From a bacterium (GTDB lineage: Bacteria; Krumholzibacteriota; Krumholzibacteriia; LZORAL124-64-63), in contig JAUVBS010000144.1 in assembly GCA_030591105.1 (NCBI GenBank), positions 1-6,063 of the forward strand: a stretch of 6,063 nt of DNA. Reading direction: 5' to 3'. Below are positions 1 through 6,045 of the stretch, piece by piece. Position numbers and translations under genes: made by a program. The notes under the pieces were generated by a model. The model made no database searches. It was not told the origin of the DNA and saw only the letters and a list, made by a program, of their open reading frames with translations. Positions within the stretch are counted from its first letter, which is position 1. The number at the start of each line of letters is the position of its first letter.

Positions 1-1076
1 ACGCCGAGGCGGCGTTCGATGAGGGTCGCCATCGCCAGGCCGACCGGCTGGTAGGCCTGCGCGCCGATCAGGTATTTGTTCAGCGTCATCCCATCGCGCG
101 CGAGCGATTCCGGATCCGTCAGCAGGCGTGTCAGCATCCGGTCGAGTTCCGCGAGCGAGCGAGCAGCTCGACCAAAAATTCGCTCCGGGACGGGGCTGGC
201 GTTCTTCAAACGCGGGTGGTCGTTACCGAAGTAGAGGTTGGATTGATTTTCGAGCCAGGCGGCGACTCCTCCGTTCAGAACGACCCGCCAGGTGTTGTAA
301 ACCGCGGCAGCTCCGCTGGCTTCTTTGGGATGAGGTCCAGGCAGGAATGCGACGTCTTGATAGAGCACCGAAGCGAGTAGCTGCGCCAGCTGGGTTTGGC
401 CCAGGGCGAGCGCCAGCCCCACATCTACCATGGAATGGTCTTCAAACCGCCGGATCTCGACATTACTGGCCAGAAAATCGACCCGCAGCGTGTCGGGCAT
501 CTGATCCGGTCGGACGAAGCCGTCGAGCAGGTCCAGCGCCCGACAGCCGGTCTCGTCGGCAATGAAGCGATCCAGCACCGCGGTGATATCCGCGACGCGG
601 TCGAAGTCATATTTGATACAGGTGTAGGTCGCCGGGAACGGGACGTACTGCTGGTCGGGCAGTTCGTAGGCGCGCCCGAGGATTGCCCGCGCTACCCAGC
701 TGTCCAGCGTGTGGGCGGTTACCTGGGGCGATTCGAAACTGCGTACCCAGCGTTCATAAACTGGATGTTCGGCGAGGCGGCCCGCGGCCGCGTCATCGAA
801 CGTACCGGCAGACATCACTTCCTGCGCCAGGCTGAGGAACGCCGCGTACGCCGAGGTGGTGACAACCACCGGGCAGCTACTGGCGATGGTGTGCTCATGC
901 GCACTCACGGAGCTGCCCACACTATCTGCGTCGGCCTGCCCGTCGCTGTCTTTTGCGGGTTGGCAGCCCAGCGCCAACGGTAACAGTCCCAGCCCCAATA
1001 CTACGATGGCGACCGCTGCCGCGTGCCATCGCGGCGATCCGTTGTGTCGTCGGCGCGCTTGGTATATCATTCGCAC
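1..1076 (-). CDS. Secreted lipoprotein, possibly a degenerate gluzincin-like (DUF5700/DUF2268-type) protein; 3' end outside window
   Basis: The minus-strand frame stays open from base 1076 to the left edge, giving about 358 residues without a stop. The N-terminus is a lipoprotein signal: arginines at residues 8-10, a hydrophobic stretch at about 19-36, then the lipobox LALGC with the lipidated cysteine at residue 38. The mature part starts polar (Gln, Lys, Asp, Ser), then becomes mostly helical. I chose GTG 1076 because AAGGAG at 1087-1092 lies 10 bases upstream; ATG 1070, two codons in, is the alternative at 16 bases. The order of segments (a PVYERW-like stretch near the start of the mature domain, MVDVGLALALGQTQLAQLLASVLYQ in two pieces in the middle, GGVAAWLEN, then AYQPVGLAMATLIERRLG) recalls gluzincin-like families, where the middle segment carries HExxH. 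Here that segment has no His or Glu, so catalysis is unlikely if the relation holds. The coding call is firm; the family is an inference from memory. It is divergent from queE. Confidence 0.85.
   Translation of the reverse strand, partial: MRMIYQARRRHNGSPRWHAAAVAIVVLGLGLLPLALGCQPAKDSDGQADADSVGSSVSAHEHTIASSCPVVVTTSAYAAFLSLAQEVMSAGTFDDAAAGRLAEHPVYERWVRSFESPQVTAHTLDSWVARAILGRAYELPDQQYVPFPATYTCIKYDFDRVADITAVLDRFIADETGCRALDLLDGFVRPDQMPDTLRVDFLASNVEIRRFEDHSMVDVGLALALGQTQLAQLLASVLYQDVAFLPGPHPKEASGAAAVYNTWRVVLNGGVAAWLENQSNLYFGNDHPRLKNASPVPERIFGRAARSLAELDRMLTRLLTDPESLARDGMTLNKYLIGAQAYQPVGLAMATLIERRLG
1042..1070 (+). promoter_or_regulatory. Candidate sigma-70 promoter for queE-queC
   Basis: TTGTGT at 1042-1047 (three of six consensus bases) and TATCAT at 1065-1070 (five of six) are separated by 17 bases. 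Transcription would start near 1077, leaving a leader of about 38 bases before the queE ATG. The elements overlap the first codons of the divergent lipoprotein gene. No expression data; consensus match only. Confidence 0.45.
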
Positions 1077-1114
1077 GTTCGTAACACTCCTTAGGTTTTG
1101 TCTCGGTCCAGGTC

Positions 1115-1771
1115 ATGCTGCTGATCAAGGAAATATATCCTGCTATCCTCGGCGAGTCACGTCTGAGTGGCGAGACGTGTGCCATCGTGCGTCTGACCGG
1201 CTGTCATCGACGGTGCCGCTACTGCGACACGGAGTACGCGTTCAGCGGCGGTAGGCGGCTTACGGTGGCTGATGTTTGCGAGCAGGTGCGTGGCATCGGT
1301 TTCAGAACAGTGCTGGTCACCGGTGGCGAGCCACTCCTGCAACGCGAACTGCTCGATCTGCTGCACGTGCTGGTCGGTGACCGCTACCGGGTGGTGCTGG
1401 AGACCAGCGGGACCACCGGGGTGCCCTTGCGCCTGGATGAGCTGCCGGCAGAAGTGGTGCGGGTCGTCGACGTGAAGACCCCCGGTAGTGGGATCGACGT
1501 GACGGAGATCGACTGGGACGGTCTGGCGACCCTCGGCACCGACGACGAGGTGAAGATCGTCTGTTGCGACCGGGCGGACTACGTGTGGGCGCGCGACGAG
1601 GTCGTGCGCGCCGACCGACTGCCTCGTCAGGTGCCGGTCACCTTGGCGCCAGTCTGGGGCGAACTCGAGCCACGCGCGCTGGCGGAGTGGATCTTGGCCG
1701 ACCGGCTGCCGGTCCGGTTCCAGGTTCAGCTACACAAGGTCGTCTGGCCCGACGCCGAAGGAGGGGTGTGA
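1115..1771 (+). CDS. queE: 7-carboxy-7-deazaguanine synthase (radical SAM, queuosine/preQ0 pathway)
   Basis: QueE converts 6-carboxy-5,6,7,8-tetrahydropterin to 7-carboxy-7-deazaguanine, using S-adenosylmethionine, a [4Fe-4S] cluster and Mg2+, in the cytoplasm. The 218 residues are normal for the family. RLTGCHRRCRYCDTEYAF carries the cluster cysteines C30, C34 and C37, with D38 and T39 after them as is typical. The SAM-contact motif GGEP is at 70-73, ETSG at 96-99, DVKTPGSG at 119-126, and the C-terminal QLHK segment at 205-208. ATG 1115 gives the standard start before the cysteine motif, but the ribosome site is poor (only AGG at 1110-1112). One oddity is LGES at residues 12-15 where the family usually has QGEG or QGES. 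The stop TGA overlaps the queC ATG by one base, so the two genes are co-translated. A candidate promoter lies at 1042-1070. Confidence 0.96.
   Translation: MLLIKEIYPAILGESRLSGETCAIVRLTGCHRRCRYCDTEYAFSGGRRLTVADVCEQVRGIGFRTVLVTGGEPLLQRELLDLLHVLVGDRYRVVLETSGTTGVPLRLDELPAEVVRVVDVKTPGSGIDVTEIDWDGLATLGTDDEVKIVCCDRADYVWARDEVVRADRLPRQVPVTLAPVWGELEPRALAEWILADRLPVRFQVQLHKVVWPDAEGGV
1132..1160 (-). promoter_or_regulatory. Candidate sigma-70 promoter for the lipoprotein gene
   Basis: Read on the minus strand, GTGACT (1160-1155, four of six) and TATATT (1137-1132, five of six) are separated by 17 bases. Transcription would start near 1125. The promoter lies inside the first 16 codons of queE, so the lipoprotein leader would be antisense to the queE start. 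Consensus match only. Confidence 0.45.
1758..1764 (+). promoter_or_regulatory. Strong ribosome binding site for queC
   Basis: AAGGAGG ends six bases before ATG 1771 and lies inside the end of queE. It fixes the queC start despite the much longer open frame upstream. Confidence 0.85.
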
Positions 1772-2451
1772 TGTCGCGCGATCGATGGGCTGTGGTGTTG
1801 GTCAGCGGCGGGCTCGACTCGTGTGTCTGTGTGGCCGAGGCGGCCCGGACCCACGCACTGGCGCTGCTGCATGTCAACTACGGCCAGCGCACCGAGGCCC
1901 GCGAACTACATGCTTTCACTGCCATCGCGGACCACTACGCTGCGGCACAACGACTGGTGGTGGACGTGGACCATCTCGCACGGATCGGCGGTTCGAGCCT
2001 GACCGACAGTACACTGCGTATCGAACAAGGATTACCCGATCGGTCGGCTGGCGTTCCTTCGACTTATGTCCCTTTCCGCAACGCGCACCTGCTGAGCATC
2101 GGCGTTTCTTGGGCTGAAGTACTCGGTGCCGAGGCGTTGTTCATCGGCGCGGTCCAGGAAGACAGCAGCGGCTATCCCGACTGCACCACGGAGTTCTACG
2201 ACGCCTATCAGGCGGTCGTCGACGCTGGGACACGGCCGCAGACCCGCATCGCGGTGCGTACGCCGTTGATCGATCTGGACAAGCCGGCCATCGTCCGGCG
2301 CTCGATTGCTCTCGACGCGCCGCTGCACCTGACCTGGTCGTGCTATTTACGGGAAGATATCGCCTGTGGGCGCTGCGAAAGCTGTCGGCTGCGCTTGCGC
2401 GGGTTTGCTGGGGCCGGGCAAGACGATCCGATTCCCTACGCTGAAGATTAG
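1771..2451 (+). CDS. queC: 7-cyano-7-deazaguanine (preQ0) synthase
   Basis: QueC uses ATP and ammonia to convert 7-carboxy-7-deazaguanine, the QueE product, into the nitrile preQ0. The protein has 226 residues, as usual. The PP-loop ATP-binding motif SGGLDS is at residues 12-17, HVNYGQR at 34-40, YVPFRN at 99-104 and GAVQEDSSGYPDC at 126-138. The zinc site near the C-terminus is complete: C191, C199, C202 and C205, spaced CX7CX2CX2C. The open frame extends upstream to 1564, inside queE, but ATG 1771 is the true start: the family begins just before the PP-loop, and a strong AAGGAGG site lies at 1758-1764, six bases upstream. The TGATG overlap with queE implies translational coupling in a two-gene operon. 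The gene ends 17 bases before the convergent radical SAM gene, with no visible terminator. All key residues are present. Confidence 0.97.
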   Translation: MSRDRWAVVLVSGGLDSCVCVAEAARTHALALLHVNYGQRTEARELHAFTAIADHYAAAQRLVVDVDHLARIGGSSLTDSTLRIEQGLPDRSAGVPSTYVPFRNAHLLSIGVSWAEVLGAEALFIGAVQEDSSGYPDCTTEFYDAYQAVVDAGTRPQTRIAVRTPLIDLDKPAIVRRSIALDAPLHLTWSCYLREDIACGRCESCRLRLRGFAGAGQDDPIPYAED

Positions 2452-2468
2452 AGCCGGCCGATCTCCGA

Positions 2469-3431
2469 TCAACCCACCTCGAACCGCGAGAAATCGAAAC
2501 CGGCGTAAGCATTGCAGCGCGAACAGAGGTGGATCAAGTCGCGCCGCCCGTCGTCGAGCAGCCCACGCAGATGCTGCGCGGCGTAGCTTTGCCAGATCTC
2601 CAGTACCGACTGGTCGGTGACGTTGCCGATCACCGCGCGCTCGTGGACGTCCCAGCAACAGATCGTCGCGTTGCCGTTGCTGTAAAAAAACAGCTCATCG
2701 AGTATTTTCAGGCACGGTTTGGCAACCGCGTCCTCGCGCTTCTGACCGGTCCAGGGCCACTGGTAAGCGTTGGTGATCACGACTTCGCTGCAACGAGGCT
2801 GCCAGAAAGCCTTGAAATCGTCGATCTCGTGCCGGTTCTCCGGCATTTCGATCATCCGCACCTCGGTGAAGACTCGATCTCGATAGCCCTCCTGGTCCCA
2901 GATTTCCAGAAACCGCGGGACCCGTTCGTAAACGTGGTCGTAGCTCACTCCGACGCGCGAAGGCTCGTACGTCTCGCGGCTCAAGCCGTCGATGGAGAAA
3001 CGCATGATGTCGACACCCGCCTCGAGTAAGGCGTGGGCCAGCTCTTCGGTCACCAGCTCGCCGTTGGTGTTGTACTCGACCTTGGCCGTCGGGTCGTGCT
3101 GTTTGATGTAGCGGACGATCTCGGGTTGGCGCTTGTCGACGAACGGCTCGTTGGTCAAAAACGGACGGTAAACGATCCCCCAACCGCGGGTGTCATCGAC
3201 GATCTTGCGCCAGGTCGCTGCCGGCATCCGGGCCGGGTCGCGTACGATCTCGTTCTGCGGACAGAACGGACAGCGGGCGTTGCACTTGGTGACCGTCTCG
3301 AGCTGGATGTAGCGTGGCTGGTCGGCGAACGGCATCGCCCAGCGGGCAGCGGCGGAGGTGCCGGTCACTGCATCAGCGCCGGCAACGCCGGGCTGTCGGT
3401 CGGTGATCTGGTCGGCCTGCCGCGGTCGCAT
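2469..3431 (-). CDS. Radical SAM/SPASM domain protein, substrate unknown, third gene of the LPS-core unit
   Basis: The enzyme has 320 residues. KCNARCPFC holds the radical SAM cluster cysteines C50, C54 and C57, after a poorly conserved 38-residue lead. TNEP at 93-96, NTNGE at 121-125 and SIDG at 146-149 fit the strands of the radical SAM barrel. The C-terminal third is SPASM-like: C240, G253, C258 and C259, an IGNV...VLEIW stretch at 268-280, and CSRC at 303-306. C240, C258, C303 and C306 could hold one auxiliary iron-sulfur cluster; the cysteines for a second are missing. I chose ATG 3431 because GGAGG at 3439-3443 sits seven bases upstream; the frame runs back to 3569, but that stretch overlaps the waaA end. 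The gene lies 53 bases after waaA on the same strand, so co-transcription is likely. SPASM enzymes modify peptides, proteins or small molecules; I see no precursor peptide nearby and cannot name the substrate. Confidence 0.9.
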   Translation of the reverse strand: MRPRQADQITDRQPGVAGADAVTGTSAAARWAMPFADQPRYIQLETVTKCNARCPFCPQNEIVRDPARMPAATWRKIVDDTRGWGIVYRPFLTNEPFVDKRQPEIVRYIKQHDPTAKVEYNTNGELVTEELAHALLEAGVDIMRFSIDGLSRETYEPSRVGVSYDHVYERVPRFLEIWDQEGYRDRVFTEVRMIEMPENRHEIDDFKAFWQPRCSEVVITNAYQWPWTGQKREDAVAKPCLKILDELFFYSNGNATICCWDVHERAVIGNVTDQSVLEIWQSYAAQHLRGLLDDGRRDLIHLCSRCNAYAGFDFSRFEVG

Positions 3432-3438
3432 GGTGAAG

Positions 3439-3443
3439 CCTCC
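3439..3443 (-). promoter_or_regulatory. Ribosome binding site for the radical SAM gene
   Basis: GGAGG on the minus strand lies seven bases before ATG 3431. It argues for this start over the upstream in-frame start at 3569, which would overlap waaA. Confidence 0.8.
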
Positions 3444-3484
3444 GGTCTGGATCCTGGGTCGTCGGGCGCTGCCGAGCCGGCAAG

Positions 3485-4789
3485 TTACAAGTACGGCTCG
3501 AGCACGGCCAGGGATTTCTCGGTCGCTCCGCGCTGGTCCAAGACGACTTGGCGGGCCAGGCTGCCGCACCGGGTCAGCTCGCCGGGATCACCCAGTAACG
3601 CCGCTACCCGGGCCTGGGCCTGTTCGGGCCGCTCGACGATCCAGCCGGCACCGCGCTCGATCAGTGTCAGTGCCTCTTCGGCGTTCTGAATCACCGGGCC
3701 GAACAACACCGGTAAGCTCGCGATCGCCGGTTCCATGGTGTTGTGGACGCCGGTGGTAAAACTGCCACCGACGTAGGCGAGGCTGCCGGTGCGGTAGATC
3801 TCTGCTAGCACACCGATGGTATCGACCAGCACGCAGCGGACATCGCTTGCGGAGGCGAGCGGCGGCTCGGCGGCCATCAGAGTCGACAGACGCACGGTTT
3901 GGATGTTGCGTCGGGTGAGTTGTGATTCAAGGGCAGCCAGGCGTTGCGGTTGCGGTTCGTGGGGCACCAGGACCACGCGCAGATCGGCGAAGCGTTGCAG
4001 CAGGTCGGGTAGCACCGATAGCCAGAGTCGTTCGTCCGGAGGCCAGCTGCTGCCGATGATCAGCAGCCGTCCGCCGAGTCGCTTCAGCCGCCGGGCGACC
4101 TCGCCGCCCTGCGCAGCCTCGTAACGGATGATCACCTGCTCGACCCGTGTATCTCCGGTCACGCTCACGGGGACCGTGACGCCGAGGTCCTCGACGAAGC
4201 GGCGTCGATCCTCTGCAGTGCAGACGCCGAGGTGCGTGAAGCGATCGAACACATCGCGGAACAGCGGCCGAGCCAGTGGGTGCAGACGGGCCGACCGCGG
4301 TTGCAGCGAACCGGCGAGCAGGAAGATCGGTACCGCATGTTCCTGCGCAGCGAACACCTGGTTGGGCCAACAATCGAATTTCACGAAGAGCAGCAGGCGC
4401 GGGTTCCAGGTCTGAACCAGCCGCCGCATGGTCGTGGGGTGGTCGAAGGGCAAGTAATCGTGGTGGTCTCCGCAAGGGTGCTTCCGGGCGTATTCGTAAC
4501 CTGAAGGTGAGAAATGAGTTACTGCGATAGGGATCGGCGCGTCGCCGGCGCGGTCGCGGATGGCGGCCACGATGGGCCGAGCCTGCTCGTACTCGCCGAC
4601 CGACGTGACATGCACCCAAACGCAGCCTTGCAGACGTTCAGCCGCTGCCGATAGGCGTTCGGCGAGACCACGGCGGCCGGCCACGCCTACCGCGAGCTTG
4701 GCCGAGAACGGGGCGGCCAAGCGCGGCAGCGAGGCGAGCAGCGGCGCGACACCGCGGTACAGCCGTAACGCCAAACCCGGCTTACGCAT
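3485..4789 (-). CDS. waaA: 3-deoxy-D-manno-octulosonic acid (Kdo) transferase
   Basis: WaaA (KdtA) transfers Kdo from CMP-Kdo to a lipid A precursor at the cytoplasmic face of the inner membrane, starting the LPS core. The protein has 434 residues, close to the usual 420-430. A hydrophobic N-terminal segment (about residues 6-36) fits the membrane-associating helix. SVGE at 63-66 holds the likely catalytic base E66, matching Glu31 of the Aquifex enzyme. YLPFDHP (112-118), FVKFDCWPN (135-143), GSSW (246-249), VGGSF (340-344) and GVHNTMEPA (347-355) form the rest of the GT-B core and nucleotide site. FVKFDCWPN differs from the proteobacterial IETELWPN form and is closer to the VKYEFW form of Bacteroidetes. 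The frame extends back to 4954, but ATG 4789 has AAAGGA at 4795-4800 and gives the family start. It overlaps the end of the upstream heptosyltransferase gene by 8 bases. Whether it adds one or two Kdo residues cannot be told. Confidence 0.94.
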   Translation of the reverse strand: MRKPGLALRLYRGVAPLLASLPRLAAPFSAKLAVGVAGRRGLAERLSAAAERLQGCVWVHVTSVGEYEQARPIVAAIRDRAGDAPIPIAVTHFSPSGYEYARKHPCGDHHDYLPFDHPTTMRRLVQTWNPRLLLFVKFDCWPNQVFAAQEHAVPIFLLAGSLQPRSARLHPLARPLFRDVFDRFTHLGVCTAEDRRRFVEDLGVTVPVSVTGDTRVEQVIIRYEAAQGGEVARRLKRLGGRLLIIGSSWPPDERLWLSVLPDLLQRFADLRVVLVPHEPQPQRLAALESQLTRRNIQTVRLSTLMAAEPPLASASDVRCVLVDTIGVLAEIYRTGSLAYVGGSFTTGVHNTMEPAIASLPVLFGPVIQNAEEALTLIERGAGWIVERPEQAQARVAALLGDPGELTRCGSLARQVVLDQRGATEKSLAVLEPYL

Positions 4790-5828
4790 GGTCGTCCTTT
4801 CGGCTCGCCGGCGGCCAGCGCCAGTTCCGCTGCAGCGCGGCGAGCAGCGTCCCCGGCGCGATGCGCTCGAGACAGGCCAGATCGCCTCGGTGGCAGGGGC
4901 GTTTGCCGTTGCGTGAGCACGGACGGCAGTCGAGATCGATCTCGAACGATTCACTCGCGGTCAGCGACGGGAAGTAGCCGAACTCGCGCACGGTCGGACC
5001 GAAAAGCGCTAGTACCGGCACGCCGGTCGCTTCGGCGAGGTGCATCAGACCGCTGTCGTTGGTCACCAGCGCGGTACAGCCGGCTAGTTGTGTAGCGACT
5101 TCGGTCAGCGGTCGGCCGTGGATCAGCTCGACTTCGCCGGACTCCGCCAGTGTTCGTGCCAGTTCACTACCGGGAAACCACTTCTGCTCGTCAGGACCGA
5201 GGAATAGACGTAGCGGAGCGCACGAAAGGTGTCGGAACCCGCGGATCAACTCGACGAAGTGCGCTTCGGGCCAACGCTTGGTGTTCCAACGGGCGCCAGG
5301 TGCCACTCCGAGCACCGGACTGCGCGGTGCGGCCGCGGCCCCGGCGTCGGCGAATCCGGCGAGCGGTGGAGTGGGCGTCGTACCGGCGTAGATGCCAGGA
5401 GGCAAGAGCGGTGCGAACAACTCGTCGAACCGGTCGCGCATGGTTCGCGTCAGTCGCCTCTTACCTCGCCGGGTCAGCAGCAGCGAAAGGCGGGCCGTGG
5501 TGTCCTTGGCCAGACGGCGGTTGGGCCGACGGCCCAACAGCGCGAGCAGCAGGTGGCCGCGCAAGATGTTGTGGGCGTCGACGATCACGTCGAAGCTCTG
5601 CCGCCGCAATCGGCCCGCGAGTGCGGTGACGGCCGACGGCCCGGAGCCCGTGAGAGCGGCCACGTCATCGACGCCAGGTACGGCGGTCAGCAGGTCGGCG
5701 AACGCCACCTTGGTGGCCAGGGTCACGTGCTGACGACCATCGCCAGCCGCACGTAGCCGCGCCAGGGACCAGGCCAGCAGGCAGAGGTCACCGAGGGAGC
5801 CGAACCGAATGACCAGGATGTGGTGCAT
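4782..5828 (-). CDS. ADP-heptose:LPS heptosyltransferase family protein (GT9)
   Basis: This family 9 glycosyltransferase (WaaC/WaaF/WaaQ type) probably adds a heptose or related sugar to the LPS inner core from an ADP-sugar. It has 348 residues, as expected. ILVIRFGSLGDLCLL at 4-18 is the N-terminal signature, with D14 at the position of the catalytic aspartate. GVAPGARWNTKRWP at 174-187 is the central PGA...K.WP motif. TNDSGLMHLAEATGVPVLALFGPT (in two parts, 256-279) is the donor-binding signature. Near the C-terminus C301, C304, C312 and C319 form the four-cysteine pattern seen in many GT9 proteins. The frame is open upstream to the window edge, but ATG 5828 is preferred: GGAG at 5834-5837 is five bases away and the family begins right before the ILVIR motif. 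It is the first gene of the unit and overlaps waaA by 8 bases. I do not assign waaC or waaF because the acceptor cannot be read from sequence. Confidence 0.92.
   Translation of the reverse strand: MHHILVIRFGSLGDLCLLAWSLARLRAAGDGRQHVTLATKVAFADLLTAVPGVDDVAALTGSGPSAVTALAGRLRRQSFDVIVDAHNILRGHLLLALLGRRPNRRLAKDTTARLSLLLTRRGKRRLTRTMRDRFDELFAPLLPPGIYAGTTPTPPLAGFADAGAAAAPRSPVLGVAPGARWNTKRWPEAHFVELIRGFRHLSCAPLRLFLGPDEQKWFPGSELARTLAESGEVELIHGRPLTEVATQLAGCTALVTNDSGLMHLAEATGVPVLALFGPTVREFGYFPSLTASESFEIDLDCRPCSRNGKRPCHRGDLACLERIAPGTLLAALQRNWRWPPASRKDDHA
4795..4800 (-). promoter_or_regulatory. Ribosome binding site for waaA
   Basis: AAAGGA on the minus strand lies five bases before ATG 4789, inside the last codons of the GT9 gene. 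With the 8-base gene overlap it suggests coupled translation, and it decides the start against the in-frame extension to 4954. Confidence 0.7.
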
Positions 5829-5833
5829 TGCCG

Positions 5834-5837
5834 CTCC
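5834..5837 (-). promoter_or_regulatory. Ribosome binding site for the GT9 gene
   Basis: GGAG on the minus strand lies five bases before ATG 5828. It supports this start over the GTG at 5930, which would add 34 residues that the family does not have. Confidence 0.65.
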
Positions 5838-5895
5838 GTTTGCTTGCGGGTCCGTTGCCGAGACTTGTCGGACACCAAACCTGTTCGGCACGGCG

Positions 5896-5949
5896 CGAGG
5901 GCGTTCTGCAAAGCGGTCCGGCCGGACCACTGAGCGAGGCTCGCCCTCG
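5896..5949 (-). other. Structured 5' leader upstream of the GT9 gene
   Basis: On the minus strand CGAGGGCG (5949-5942) can pair with CGCCCTCG (5903-5896), an eight-base stem closing a 38-base interior. Inside it, 5930-5913 folds into a seven-pair hairpin (one G-U) with a GGCC loop, built on the perfect palindrome GGTCCGGCCGGACC at 5915-5928. The outer stem begins about two bases after the predicted transcript start. No U-tract follows, so it is not an intrinsic terminator. It resembles no riboswitch I recognise; the palindrome could equally be a protein-binding site in DNA. Confidence 0.4.
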
Positions 5950-5957
5950 ATCGTCCG

Positions 5958-5986
5958 AGCGTACCGATCCCCTTGCAGGGTGTCAA
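5958..5986 (-). promoter_or_regulatory. Candidate sigma-70 promoter for the GT9-waaA-radical SAM unit
   Basis: On the minus strand, a perfect TTGACA (5986-5981) is followed after exactly 17 bases by TACGCT (5963-5958), which matches TATAAT at three positions. Transcription would start near 5951, giving a leader of about 123 bases before ATG 5828. A perfect -35 with a weak -10 box suggests regulation or activator help, but this is inference. Confidence 0.5.
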
Positions 5987-6001
5987 GGAAGCGGCTATTC
6001 T
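5973..6001 (+). promoter_or_regulatory. Weak candidate promoter for the rightward gene at the window end
   Basis: TTGCAG at 5973-5978 (three of six) and TATTCT at 5996-6001 (four of six) are 17 bases apart. The elements interleave with those of the minus-strand promoter at 5958-5986. Low confidence because each box is weak. Confidence 0.25.
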
Positions 6002-6045
6002 CCGCCAGAATCCGTGTGCGGGCTTTACCCGGAGAGATCGTTCCG

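Noticed and set aside
151..164. Short GCGA tandem tract inside the lipoprotein gene as a possible phase-variation site
   Set aside because: Only three and a half copies; too short for frequent slippage and easily explained by Ala/Arg/Ser/Leu codons in GC-rich DNA.
396..983. A 195-residue plus-strand open frame opposite the lipoprotein gene
   Set aside because: It lies opposite a frame with a clear signal peptide and lipobox, shows no recognisable motif, and long antisense frames are common in GC-rich DNA.
1077..1114. A preQ1 riboswitch before queE
   Set aside because: The 38-base gap lacks a preQ1-type hairpin with an A-rich tail and is very short.
1115..2451. queE-queC as part of a 7-deazaguanine DNA-modification (Dpd) island
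   Set aside because: No dpd transferase, helicase or nuclease gene is present, and the neighbours are housekeeping LPS genes, so ordinary queuosine synthesis is the simpler reading.
3432..3484. Terminator between waaA and the radical SAM gene
   Set aside because: Only a five-pair stem (TGCCG/CGGCA) is present, with no T-run after it on the minus strand.
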